DNA of 64,000 nucleotides. It comes from Tribonema minus. Lineage: Eukaryota; Sar; Xanthophyceae; Tribonematales; Tribonemataceae. Numbering within the stretch: the stretch's first letter is position 1; every line of letters starts with the position of its first letter. The notes beneath the pieces were generated by a model. That model was given only the letters and a program-made list of their open reading frames with translations. It had not been told where the DNA came from and did not search any database. Where the stretch lies: positions 722,795 to 786,794 of the forward strand of contig JAFCMP010000516.1 of NCBI GenBank assembly GCA_017506865.1, given 5' to 3'. Position numbers and translations under genes: made by a program. Shown here in pieces: positions 1-10,700 of this stretch.

Positions 1-1670
1 TTAAGCAGCTTGAAAAGCATGGCAGTCCGCGTGTGTGTGTCGTCTGTGGTGCTACGATGAGCCATCTGAACAGGCCATGATTCACAGCAGTGCAGCGCTT
101 TTCGTTTCCAGCGTGATGCAAGGGCACATTACACGAGAGCAGCAGCCTTGTAGTATTCTGACGAGCACTTGTGTCAAGATGCAAATGGGACTAATCAGCA
201 GATTGGTGTACCCGCTTGGCAGACTATGGTTGTGTGCTGTCTGCAGCCAAACGCTGAGCCACCAGAGAGCAGAGGCCTTGCCCTCTCCAGCATCATGGTT
301 CATTGTCACATATGCTGAGCACTAGGTACTCAATACAGTTGCAACACTCAAATCAACGTCACTTAGCACTCTGTCACGCCGGACAACAACTTCAAGCTCT
401 GTTTTTTATTCTATCAGTTGCGATGTGAGCGCATGCAGAGTCCTGACGGCTGGGGTCACCACACATATCTCAGCATTGAACTCAGGAGTACAGCAGTCAA
501 CACACGTGGCTTTGATGCCAGCACACCAATGCATTGCAAAACTTTGGTAGGCGGACTTCAAAAGCGTGCTGGTCAGTTGAAGTTGATGATGACTTTGTGG
601 TCAGGCAGGCAGCGAACGGCGCTGCCTGTCAAAAGTGTCAAGTACGTCAATGTTGAGATGCTGCAGAAGGTGGCACAGTATTACATTTGTGCTACGCATC
701 GGCTCCTGAGAAGTCTACATAAACGGTGCACCGTTGCTGCTCTGGCAGCAGTCATATTTGCATGGTAACTGAGACCTAACATGCCAGATGCGTGCATCAC
801 AAATGTTGACCTGTTGCACATGCAGAAACTGTGTGTTGTGGGCTGGCGGCGGCAAGAACACCGCTCACACTCAGCTCATGCTGTAATAACAGTGTTCTAG
901 ATAACATTGCTCACGCATCATGCTCACCATCATACCACACGCGGCAGAGTTCCCCGGCCAGCCAGGTACTCTACTACTAGCCAGCAGAGCGGACCACAAC
1001 TTCAATGCTGTCAACATATTCTGCCTCTGCTCACTACAGCATCACACCAAAGTCTTTTGCCACAACTTCGGCAAGAAGTATGCCCAGTTCAAGAGTCTCT
1101 GCCGATACCAGCATTGATGCCTGCATGTACATGTAGTGCCAGGCACTGCTTTTTGCCACTTTCCTTGTGTGGTGTCTTCACGTCGCTCAGCAATAGGCCT
1201 GGGTGCAGTGCAGTGCTCACATCCACCAGTAACTTCAAACAACTTCAAGTCTTGTTGCTGACAGTGAGACAGGATGCGGCTGGATAGTTTGCACCTGCAA
1301 ATTGCAGACAAGCTCAGGCTTGTCATTATCAGCCGCAAAACTGCTGCATTGATGGGAGACCTGAAAATATTGATGACCACAAGGGCATGTACTCAACCAG
1401 CTTACCTGTACCTACCTCCCATGCACTCTCCATGCGAATTCAGCCCCACGCTGGTGCCACCTACCAGCATTCATGTACTGCATTGCACTGTCCTATTACC
1501 GTACTGTCCATGTACTGTTCTGCTACTGTACTATCAATTTACAGCTACTGTACTCTCAATGTACTCTAACTGCACTTTACAGCTTCTGTACTCTCAATGT
1601 ACTCTAACTGCACACCTACCTACCTGCCCTGACCCCCCCCCCCCCCACACTGCCTTCCCATCGAGTGCAG
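1..1670. other. Upstream sequence without a resolved exon
   Basis: No reading frame here has convincing protein character. The interval probably holds introns of the gene whose last exon starts at 1671. The last 60 bases before that exon are pyrimidine-rich, with a C run near 1632-1646 and an AG at 1669-1670, as expected of a 3' splice site. A TACTGTACTNT-like AT/GC-mixed simple sequence occupies about 1485-1600. Paired ACTTCAA words occur at 1231-1250, a word common across non-coding parts of the window. Confidence 0.4.
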
Positions 1671-2336
1671 GTCAGCCTGGTGGACGAACTGGCCTGGGAG
1701 CGCATTGTCCCGGACGGCGGCGCAGACACAGGGCCCCGCTTCCTCAACACGAGCTTCGCCACCGTAGGCAGTCGCAGCCGCGGCTTCGTTGAGTGCGTCC
1801 TGCTCAAGTGGCCCAACGTCATCTTCCAGTCCGTGTACCTGGACTACTACTGGCTGCCGGACTCTGTCGCGTGGCTGCAGAAGGGCTACATGGCCAACAA
1901 CGCCGGGGTCATCGACAACCTCATCAAGATGAAGGAGATTGGCATCCTCGCGCGAGGCTTCGACGTCGTCCTGCCCGTCAACACGGCGCTCGTGCAGTGC
2001 CTCGAGCCGCTGGTCAAGAAGCTGCGCGCGAACTTTGCCGTGCACTTCATCTCCGGCGACACAGAGGCCATCCGTCCGCACCACCTCGCCGTTCAGGCGG
2101 ACTCTCTCATACCGCCGCACGTCATGTCGGGCGTCTACTGCAAGAACCAGCAGCGCCAGATAGACGACATGCTGGGGATTAAGGGCAGCGCGGCGGCGCG
2201 CGCGCTGACCATCCTCAAGCGCCTCGTTAGCGGGCGCACACTGGCGCGGACGCCAGACCTACAGGACGTGCGCTTCTTGAGGCTAACGCCGCTGCCTTCC
2301 GACCCCCTCTACATTGGCCCGATACTGTGCAGATAG
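1671..2336 (+). CDS. Last exon of an unrecognised conserved-looking protein (partial)
   Basis: The exon opens in phase 0 after a pyrimidine-rich AG acceptor and ends at TAG 2334-2336, giving about 221 residues. Composition is that of a folded globular protein: mixed hydrophobic and charged residues, aromatic patches (for example YLDYYWLPDSVAWL), few low-complexity runs and strong third-position G/C. I do not recognise the family and assign no function. The N-terminal exons lie upstream and may be outside the window. The opposite-strand frames over the same bases are G/C-driven shadows. Confidence 0.6.
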   Translation, partial: VSLVDELAWERIVPDGGADTGPRFLNTSFATVGSRSRGFVECVLLKWPNVIFQSVYLDYYWLPDSVAWLQKGYMANNAGVIDNLIKMKEIGILARGFDVVLPVNTALVQCLEPLVKKLRANFAVHFISGDTEAIRPHHLAVQADSLIPPHVMSGVYCKNQQRQIDDMLGIKGSAAARALTILKRLVSGRTLARTPDLQDVRFLRLTPLPSDPLYIGPILCR

Positions 2337-4682
2337 CAGCGGTGGGGGTGTTGGGGGGGCGGGGCGGGGGCATAACAGCCGCTGTGCTCCAGGGCCGTCT
2401 CCAACGTTGCTGCTGCTGCTGCTTCTGCGTTTGGAGCAGCACAGCGGGGGCAGGTGACTGCGGCTGTAGAGGCGCTGCGCAGGAGGCGCTCTCACTGACT
2501 AGAAGCCCACCTTGCGGCAGCAGCAGCAGCAATACCCATCTCAGTGCCAGCACCAGCAGCAGTAGCACCGGCGGCAGCTTTTGGCGCCGCCGATGCATAC
2601 AGACAACAGCGGCGCCGCAGCTGCGGAGGTGGGGGGAACAAAGCAGCGATAACGGCAGCAGCAGCAGCAGCAGCAGCAGCGGCGGCGGCGGCAGCAGCGG
2701 CGGCGGCGGCAGCAGCGGCGGCGGCGGCAGCGGCAGCGATGACCACAGTTGCGACAGCTGGAGGGCGCATGTGTGCGAGAGTGCGCACACTACATGCGCC
2801 TGTACCCCCCAGGAGCTGAGCTTAGCTTTATTCCCTTTGCTTCGTTTCCTCAGACGAGACTTCTCTCATCTCTTTTCCTGCGAAAGGGGGATTGTCTGAG
2901 GCGCTCCGCGAAGCGAGTTTGCTCCTGCTAGATAGTGCTGTTACACCCACTTGTCAGGGCCCCCTGGTGGCTTCATTCTTGTGTGCGGGCCCCAGAGTAA
3001 GGGGCCTGTGTCGGTCTAGGTTACTGTTAGGGTAGTGAGCTGAGGGAACGTTTTTCCGGTTCACTTGCGTTGCCCCCGCCATGGGCCCCCATGTACGTAA
3101 CCCTGCATAACACACACAACAGATTTGCTGCGCATCGCTGGGCGCCGATTGTGTCTGTGTCTCTGTGCGTGCACTGGTGACCGATTCTGAGTATGATGTT
3201 TGTTTGTGCATTGTATGCGACAGTAAGATTGAGTCTGCGTGCATATGCTGCCTGTTGTGTCCAATGGCTGAATCATGGCCCCTGAAGTTGAAGTGGTGCA
3301 GCATGATTGAAGTTGGCTTGTGCGCAGGCAAATTGCCGCGCTCTCCGAGGTCGAATCATTTGTGCATGAGCGCAGGGTGGAAGAAATTGGCCTGCTCTTG
3401 CTGAAGCAAGTACCATGGTGTGCACTTTGGCAGGGTTATGGCCAAGGGTTAGGGTCAGAGTTACCCCTTCTGAGGGCATGCGGTGATCGGACGAGCACGC
3501 CGACACGTGAGTAAGCAATGGCGTTGCGTCCACCAGCAATTGACGCGTGAGAGCCTCTTCTGCTCAAACTCAAGGTACATCTCAACTCCTAGCCCTAGCT
3601 TCTATGCGAAACCCTAGGCCGGGACTGGTCCCGGAGGAACGGTCCTGGCTCCATTTTACATCTGCTCTCTCCACACACCGCAGCCGTACTGTTTGCAAGG
3701 GTCTAAGGAGAGCATACCATGGGTGGAAGTTCTAGCGCGCTGGCACCTTTAAAGGTGAGTTTACTCGACATGGACAACCCAATACTCGATGCTTTCAGCG
3801 CTTGGGTACGTGGTGACAAAGGTTATAGAACACGTCCTCGTCTTTGCCTCTACAAGTAGGTTCAGAGGCTGAGCTGCTGTGCACCCAGTTTTGGAATCAT
3901 ATCTAAACCCTCCAGGTATCAGCCCTGGCGAGCTCTGTTTTGTGTTTGTCATGAGCGCCTCGGTCGCGTTCAATCAATTCTGAGAAGTGCAGTCAAGCAC
4001 AAACCGTGATAGTCAGTTGTCTGTCAAATGCGAACAAGGCACTAACGTGGCTTGTACGCAGGCAGCCTCTCTGCCCACTTCGATTGCAAGATGGCGTGTT
4101 CTCATTCAGTAAGTCTCACCCAGCTGTTTTGAACTTCAGCATAGCACAACGTTTTTCTTTTCAGTGCAGTTCACTACTAATCATTAACATCCCTGTCATA
4201 TAACACTGGCAACAACAGTGTCAGTCTTCCTGACTGATCCACCTCTGCCATGACGTACATCGACTGGAACTACAACTCAAGTCAAGCATGCTGTTGGAGT
4301 TGGGGCGCCATGTTGCCATTCTCACCAACCTTTCGCATGCTGTTTTGTACAAAGACAAAAATAAGTTGTCATCTGCTGCTGACAGCCCTTGCACTTTGAT
4401 CGTCCAATGTCCTCCTTGCAATGACTCAAATCATGAAATGCAGCTATGGCTTGTGCCACAGATGCTGATGCCAGACACGCACGCTGCCAGTGCTGCTGGT
4501 ATCGTACATTCAGGTGACAGCTGTCACCTCGTTTCGATGTTCATGTTGGGACCTGCATTTTGTGTCATGCTGCTGATTGTGTTGTGCAAGCTGCAGATGC
4601 ACACAGTATCCTCGTTTACCCTGCTGCAGCGCTCAACTGACTACATCAGTCGTGCCATGTGCCTGCAATGCTGTGTCAGGCC
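2337..4682. other. Intergenic interval with trinucleotide-repeat 3' flank
   Basis: No gene is supported here. The first 450 bases downstream of the TAG at 2336 are dominated by CAG/GGC/GCT runs that create artificial poly-Ala, poly-Ser and poly-Leu frames on both strands. From 3000 to 4650 the sequence is mixed, with a short TTAGGG-like stretch at about 3434-3462. An unrecognised 5' exon or promoter of the lipocalin gene could lie before 4683. Confidence 0.4.
2646..2740. repeat. CAG/GGC trinucleotide microsatellite
   Basis: Uninterrupted AGC units pass into GGC/AGC units. The repeat is open in all frames on both strands, giving poly-Ser/Gly and poly-Ala peptides, so its open frames are not evidence of coding. 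Confidence 0.8.
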
Positions 4683-6106
4683 ATGGAGACACCCATGTCA
4701 CTGGACAAATTCATGGGCACGTGGTATGTGATTGCTAACATACCTACCCCGTTTGAGAAGGGGGCGCACAATGCCGTGGAGGTGTATTCGGTGAGTTGAA
4801 TGCTGCATATCATACTTCATCTAAGTACATGGTTTCAGACCTGACGTCACTTGCGCAATCTGGAAAACACACATTGAAGGTTCAGCAGAGGCAGAGCATT
4901 GTGCTTGCCGTCATGCGACACTCACCATTGCCCGATCAAAAGTGCGCCATCAAAAGTATGCTGGCGTAACAAACATGCCAAAGTCACATTGAGTCTTTAA
5001 ACTGCTCGTACTTCAGAGTGGTAAATTCAAGGTACACTTCTACTTGTACAAAAGTATAAGTGCGTTCATACAACAATCCAGCCAAAGATGGCCGTACTCT
5101 GTTTCGGTAAGGTGTAGTGTCTATTGAAGGTTCAACCCTGTAATGACTTTTGTGCTCTGCCAAGCATGAGACAACAGGTTCTGTTAACCTCAATACTTCA
5201 ATGTCATGTGCTTGCCATCGGCAAGACATGCTCTGATGGAGTGTGCGTTGATAGTGCTGGTGGAATACCATAGTTGATGGATTATAATGAGGAATCTTGA
5301 CGATTGGATGTTTTCTACCTGACACTGTCAATCACTGTAGCTAGAGTGCACCAATGCAAACGTTCATTCATGGCAACGAGGCGGTTGAAGCACCAAACAA
5401 GTAGCAGCGCGCAATATGAGTGCAGCAGGTCCAACAAGTCACACCCCTCTTGCAGCCTCTGCTGAAAACACAGTACTCTAACAACTTCAACTCTTTGATG
5501 GTTTTTCATTAACGGGTTGTTGCCACAGACACTGATACCCGAGGGGCAATGAACCAGATGCACAAATTGTAGTTGCTGAATACACCCTCACAATCTGTGC
5601 AGTACTGAGTGCTCGCTAGTAGCCACATCATGCATTGACGCCATCCAATCCACACCTTATAATCAGCCATTCCATTGCGCCACTTGCAGACCCCGGAGGC
5701 CGGAAGCAGCTACGACATTGACGTGAGCTTCAAGTTCAACAAGGGCTCATTTGCAGGCTCCGTATCGGAGATGCGCCAGAAGGGCTGGGTCAAGAACAAG
5801 GAGACCTTCACAGAGTGGCGCGTTAGCCCCATCGTTGCGGGATTCACCATCCCGTACAAGGCGCCCTACATCATCTGCGACATCACCGAGGGCAAGAGCC
5901 AGTACGAAACGACCATCATCGGCTATCCGGACAGGAGCTACCTGTGGGTCATGGCACGTCAACCGCAAATCAGCGATGACACGTATCAGTCGCAGATGGC
6001 CAAGGTCAAGGAAATGGGGTATGATCTGGAGAAAGTGCAGAAGGTTCCGCAGCAGACTCCTGAGGAACGCGCCGCGAAGGCTGCGCCGCCGGCGCCGGAA
6101 CTTTAG
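4683..6106 (+). CDS. Lipocalin of the bacterial Blc / plant temperature-induced type
   Basis: Two exons, 4683-4790 and 5690-6106, joined in phase 0 over an 899-base intron (GTGAGT donor, TTGCAG acceptor), give 174 residues, the usual size for Blc-type lipocalins (about 170-180). The N-terminal lipocalin signature G-x-W is GTWY at residues 12-15, followed by VIANIPTPFEKGAHNAVE, typical of the bacterial/plant outer-membrane lipocalin group. The third conserved block is GYPDRSYLWVMAR in exon 2, and the tail is proline/alanine-rich. Family members bind small lipophilic ligands and act in membrane lipid repair or stress tolerance. There is no signal peptide from the chosen ATG, so a cytosolic or membrane-peripheral protein is inferred. 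A CAGG just before the ATG could be an acceptor for an extra 5' exon that might add a targeting sequence. Confidence 0.88.
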
Positions 6107-7701
6107 GCAGCAGCGCTCAACTCCATCAGCAGCGCTTGAAGAAGAGCTCACAGCAGTGCTCAGCAGATGACTGAAAGCAGCGCTCAAACAGGTGCTGCTG
6201 CAGTACAGGGGGCCTCGTGTACTGTAGTAGTAGAACTGAAGGCAGAGCTCATTGAGAGGTCTCGCCAATGCGCACCGGACCTGCGCGTTTGTACAGAGAG
6301 GTAGCCAGTGGTGAGGGTAACATATATACTGATCACGAGCACATGGCGAAGCACCAGCAGCGCCGGCACTGTCTACATGTGTATCTAAAAGAGCTTCCCA
6401 AGGGGCACTACCACCGATGATTGAGCCTATTTGATAGTTTTTTTTGCTCTGCTTGCCAATCTTGCAGCAATGCCAATGCATGTTCATCTTGCATACAACT
6501 ACCAGCACTTGTGGTATACTCTGCTCTGTCACGCTGTGTCTCGCATACCGCCTTGACACATGTCATGTGTGCACAGGCATTGGGAGCCTGTGCACTGAAG
6601 TAGCGACTAAGCAAGGTGCATAAGCACCCACTATTCTGGTCATTATGATCAGAATTGCTCAAACTTGCCACTTTGGCAAACGGGTCATTCGGCAGCATCA
6701 GGGAGCAGGGGCGGAAGCTGCTGGAGGCTGTGGCGACGGAGTATGCCAGCAGGATGTCAGTGCCCGGAGGAGCGCGCGCCCTAAAGCTCTTAAGGGCATC
6801 GTCCTGGCGCGCTTACGTTCGGCACTGTCGGCAGCGCTCCACATGGCGTACTCTGGCCGTGCACGACACACATGGCAGAATCTAGGGGGGGGGGGCACAT
6901 GGAGGAGGACGTAGGGGAGGATCCCGAGATGCCATCTGGCGGCGGCGGCGTTTGAGTGGTTGTTGTTGAGACACTTTCAGACTGTCACACGACATGTAGA
7001 TTCCGTACAGCAAGTGCCAAGTTAGATGCCATTCATCTGGGCTCGCGCCCTGAGCGAGAATTAATAAAAAGTACATAAGCTCAGTCAGTTGTATTCTCTG
7101 TGTTTGTCTCCATACACATAGTCTGAGGTCTTCACTCGCCACCTACACATGGTGATGCTCAAGGGCTGCCGTTAAAGCTGCGAGTACATTATGGAGCGCG
7201 AATGCTGGGCTGCGTTGCGGCGCCGGTATCCAAACTCCTAGGGCACAGCGCAGACTAGGCTGCTGCGTTGACGCAAGCTTTTCGATTGCATAGGCAACCC
7301 GGCCTCCCTTGGGCCTTTATAAATACAAGTCCATACGTACATTATGCAAGCGTGGCAGGTTTGCAACAGTACCCAAGTTGCCAAATTTGCATAGCCTGGG
7401 GCGAGTGGCAGTTTATGGGCACTAGCAGGTTGCTGAAAGCCAATGCGACTTGATGCACTGACCACTAGCACCACGCAATGTCTGTACGCCGCACTGGAAG
7501 TGGTAAGCGCTTAAACCTTTAAAGTGAATAAGATCCAAGGAACTGCACACACAAAACTGAGCGTTAGTAGCGACAGTGCGGCTTGAGACAGTGCAACATT
7601 GTCCACGTGTCTGAGCACTTCAGGCAAGCCATTGCAAGCTTACACGGCAAGTTGTTCAACACAAGTCTCCGTTAAGCTCAAGCTCACTTCAACAAGCCGT
7701 G
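6107..7701. other. Convergent intergenic interval holding a LINE fragment
   Basis: This lies between the 3' ends of the lipocalin gene (+) and the LRR/coiled-coil gene (-). Apart from the LINE copy at 6626-7073 I see only non-coding sequence. A cluster of AGCAGCGCTCA-like words follows the lipocalin stop at 6113-6190. Confidence 0.5.
6626..7073 (+). mobile_element. 5'-truncated LINE copy A (3' end of ORF2 plus tail)
   Basis: This 448-base stretch closely matches (about nine in ten bases by eye) the reverse complement of 19683-20130. In frame it encodes the C-terminal block with GSFGSIREQGRKLLEAVATE, the position where non-LTR retrotransposon ORF2 proteins carry a similar helix after their zinc motif. 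The 3' end is AATTAATAAAAAGTA. The insert is flanked by a 7-bp direct repeat CATAAGC (6619-6625 and 7074-7080), a plausible target-site duplication. It is 5'-truncated, as normal for LINE insertion, and cannot be functional. Confidence 0.75.
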
Positions 7702-10700
7702 TCATTGTTCAGCATCACTGTCGCTGTTGTCGCTGAGCATGTGGCGCGTACGCTCCACCATGCCTTCGATTCGCCGTAACAACTGCGGGTCCACGCTAGG
7801 CGCCGGCCCACCCCCCCCACCCCCCTGTGCCCCCACATTACCCCCTGTTACAGACGGCACCTGATGTGCGCCACCGCCACCGGCAGTCACAGCTACCGCA
7901 GGCGCACCAGCGCCGCCATCGCTGTGCCCTGGCTCAAGCGGTTGTGATGCCGGCGGCTGTGTCCCCTTCCGTGTGTGCTGCGCAGGGGGGCTGCTCAGCG
8001 CTGCTCGCTGCTGCCGTGGCGCTGTGACAGCGCTCAACCCTGCAGCAGCAGCGCTCTGCAGCGCCACACGAGCGGTCGTCTGAGGCCCCGCCGCCACCTC
8101 TGTTGCGGTAACGGCGCGCGGTGGCGAAGCGACACGGGCCGCTGTCGCAGCAGCAGCAGCATTGCTCAGCGACAGGGCGGCACTGGCAGTAGTGCTCCGC
8201 CCCTCGCCACCGCCCCTCGCATCACCAGCTGCCGCAGGAGCACTGCTCGGTGACACTTTGGCACCGGCAGCAGCACCCCGCCCCTTGCCTGCTGCAGCAT
8301 CTCTCAGTGACAGGTTGTTGTCACTGGCGGCGGCGCTCCGGCCCTTGCCGCTGCTGCCCCTCTGGTGGTCGCGCAGTGCGGCAAGGAGGGCGTTGCGCTC
8401 GCGCCGCACCCCCGACAGCTCCCTCTCGCGCTCCAACAGGCGCTGCTCCAGGGTCTCGCGCGTGCGCTTGGCATCCTCCTGCGTTGCGAGAGGGATGCAG
8501 AGCTTCGATGCGTTGGTCTTTCCGGTCCCGGCGAACTGCGGGCATACGGTGCATGCCTCTCACCGCCTCTGCGGGGGTAGTGGGCGCGATCGTGGCGCTG
8601 ATGGCTGTTGCTGCATCTGCGCTTAGTCTTTTCTGACTGCAATCTGCAGCATCAGCCTGCTGCATTAAACAGAATATGAACCGTGACGGCAGACGCTCGC
8701 GCATCCCGCCAGGACACAGGTTCGATGGACCCTTGACAGTGATTTATAAATAACAATTGCACGAATGCTGTGGAGAGCAACTTCTGGAATATGCTGTGAA
8801 CAACAATATGTGAGAGCACCCCAAATCCCCATACAGCACGTGCTCCTGTGGCTCACAACTTCTCATCAACCAAGAGTAACCGAGTGATCACCACCACAAC
8901 ACCGGTCTGCCACATCTCGTGACAATCATTTGTGCTGCCAACTTCAAGCACCCGCAGGCGCACCTGCAGCGCCTGCTTGACGCGCGCCACCTCCCTCTCC
9001 AGCGGTTAGGGTTAGGTTAGGGTTGTGCTGCCAACTTCAAGCACAACTTCAAGCGCAAGCGCACCTGCAGCGCCTGCTTGACACGCGCCACCTCCTTTTC
9101 CAGCGGTTAGAGTTAGGGCTGGGCTTCCAACTTCAAGTGCAACTTCAAGCGCAAGCACACCTGCAGTGCCTGCTTGACGCGCGCCACCTCCCTCTCCAGC
9201 GCGCGCTGCGCCACGGCCGCCTTGCCGTGCTCGCGCCGCAGCAGCGCGTGCTCCGCCTCCAACCGCGCATGCCTCTCCCGCGCCTCCCCCGCAGCCCTCT
9301 CGCGCTCCGCCGCCGCCGCCGCCGCAGCAGCAGCAGCCTCATCGCTCAGCAGCGTCTCACGTGCGCGCGCCTCGGACAGCGCGCGCGCTGCCGCCGCCGC
9401 AGCAGCGCTCAGCTCTTGGCGCGCTGCCGCTGCGTCGTGCTGCGCGGCGGCGGCGGCGGCGGCGGCGCGCTCCGCCTCTGCTTCCGCCGTGTCCAGTTCG
9501 CAGCGCAGCAGCTTGAGTTCGTGGCGGTACTGCGTGTGTACGGTTGTTGTGCGCGCTGCTAGCTGCTTGCCGTCGTCCCTGGGTGGCGTGCGGGCATGAG
9601 GCAGTGGGGTGAACTGTGAGAGAGAGGTTACTGAACTGTGAGAAAGAGTCCACTGAAATGTGAATAATGGTTCCCGGCACCGTGAGTCGGACAATTTTTG
9701 GTGGCAAAATCTGCCATGGCGATGGACCACAAGTGGGGTCACTGCCAACAGTGCCAGTCAACAATCATCTCCAGCAACGCATATGCTGTTGATGACGCGC
9801 GATGCCAGTTATCTTAAAGGCAGTGTACCTGGTGCTCTGAGTGCCTCATGTGCTTGCCATTCAAGAAATGATAAGCAAAACTAAGTTGGCACCTGCACAA
9901 AGTGATCAACACTTTGTGCCCTTCCCTCACATCGATGATCTACTGTGTCAAAACTGCGCTCGCTCACCTGATCTGTTCCATGAGGAACGTTCTTTCCGCG
10001 GTGAGCCGCCGCACCTCCCGCCTCAGCTCCACTACGCTCAGCGCATCCAGCTGCGCCGACGCGCCATGTGTACACCTCACCACAGCACCAACAACCGCGC
10101 TGCCATCACCGCCCCCGCCGCTGCCCCCCGTATCCTCAGCTTTCGCGCGGCACAGCCGGCACGCCGTCCAGTTCTCTGGAAGTTGAAGTTGAAGTTGGAA
10201 GAGGTCGCCAGCCAGCGGATCGCCGTGCTGTGCTGGTGCTGCTTGTGTCGCAATTGAAGTTGTAGATGAGGTTGAAGTGCGTGCGCGAGCTCTTCGTGTG
10301 GGCAGGCTGTCCGCAGTCTCGCCTGCTCCCGTGCCACCCCTGCAAGTTCCGTCGGCAGCAAGTTCAAGTTTTTCAGGTTTAATTGCTCAAGTGCATGGCA
10401 ACATGTTGGGTGATGGTGAGGCTGGAGGGCTGAGCGAAGCTGCGCATGCCGGCAAGCATATGCGACAGCGCAATGCATAATGGACGATGGTGTCAGCAGG
10501 ACCGGCATTCAAAGAGGAGGGTGCGGGGCAACAGTGGTCACTCACGATGACATGGCGAGCTGATTGCGCATTCCATTTCGAAAAATGTATGCTTCCATGG
10601 CGCGCGCAAGTACGCCGCAACCTTAGCAGATGCCACACACATACACGCCGCAAGTAAACGCTGAGACACACGGTTACGCCTGAATGACGCTTTTAGGTCA

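Noticed and set aside
418..768. 116-residue plus-strand frame as a small gene
   Set aside because: No splice or start context, mixed composition without family features, no codon bias like the true exons.
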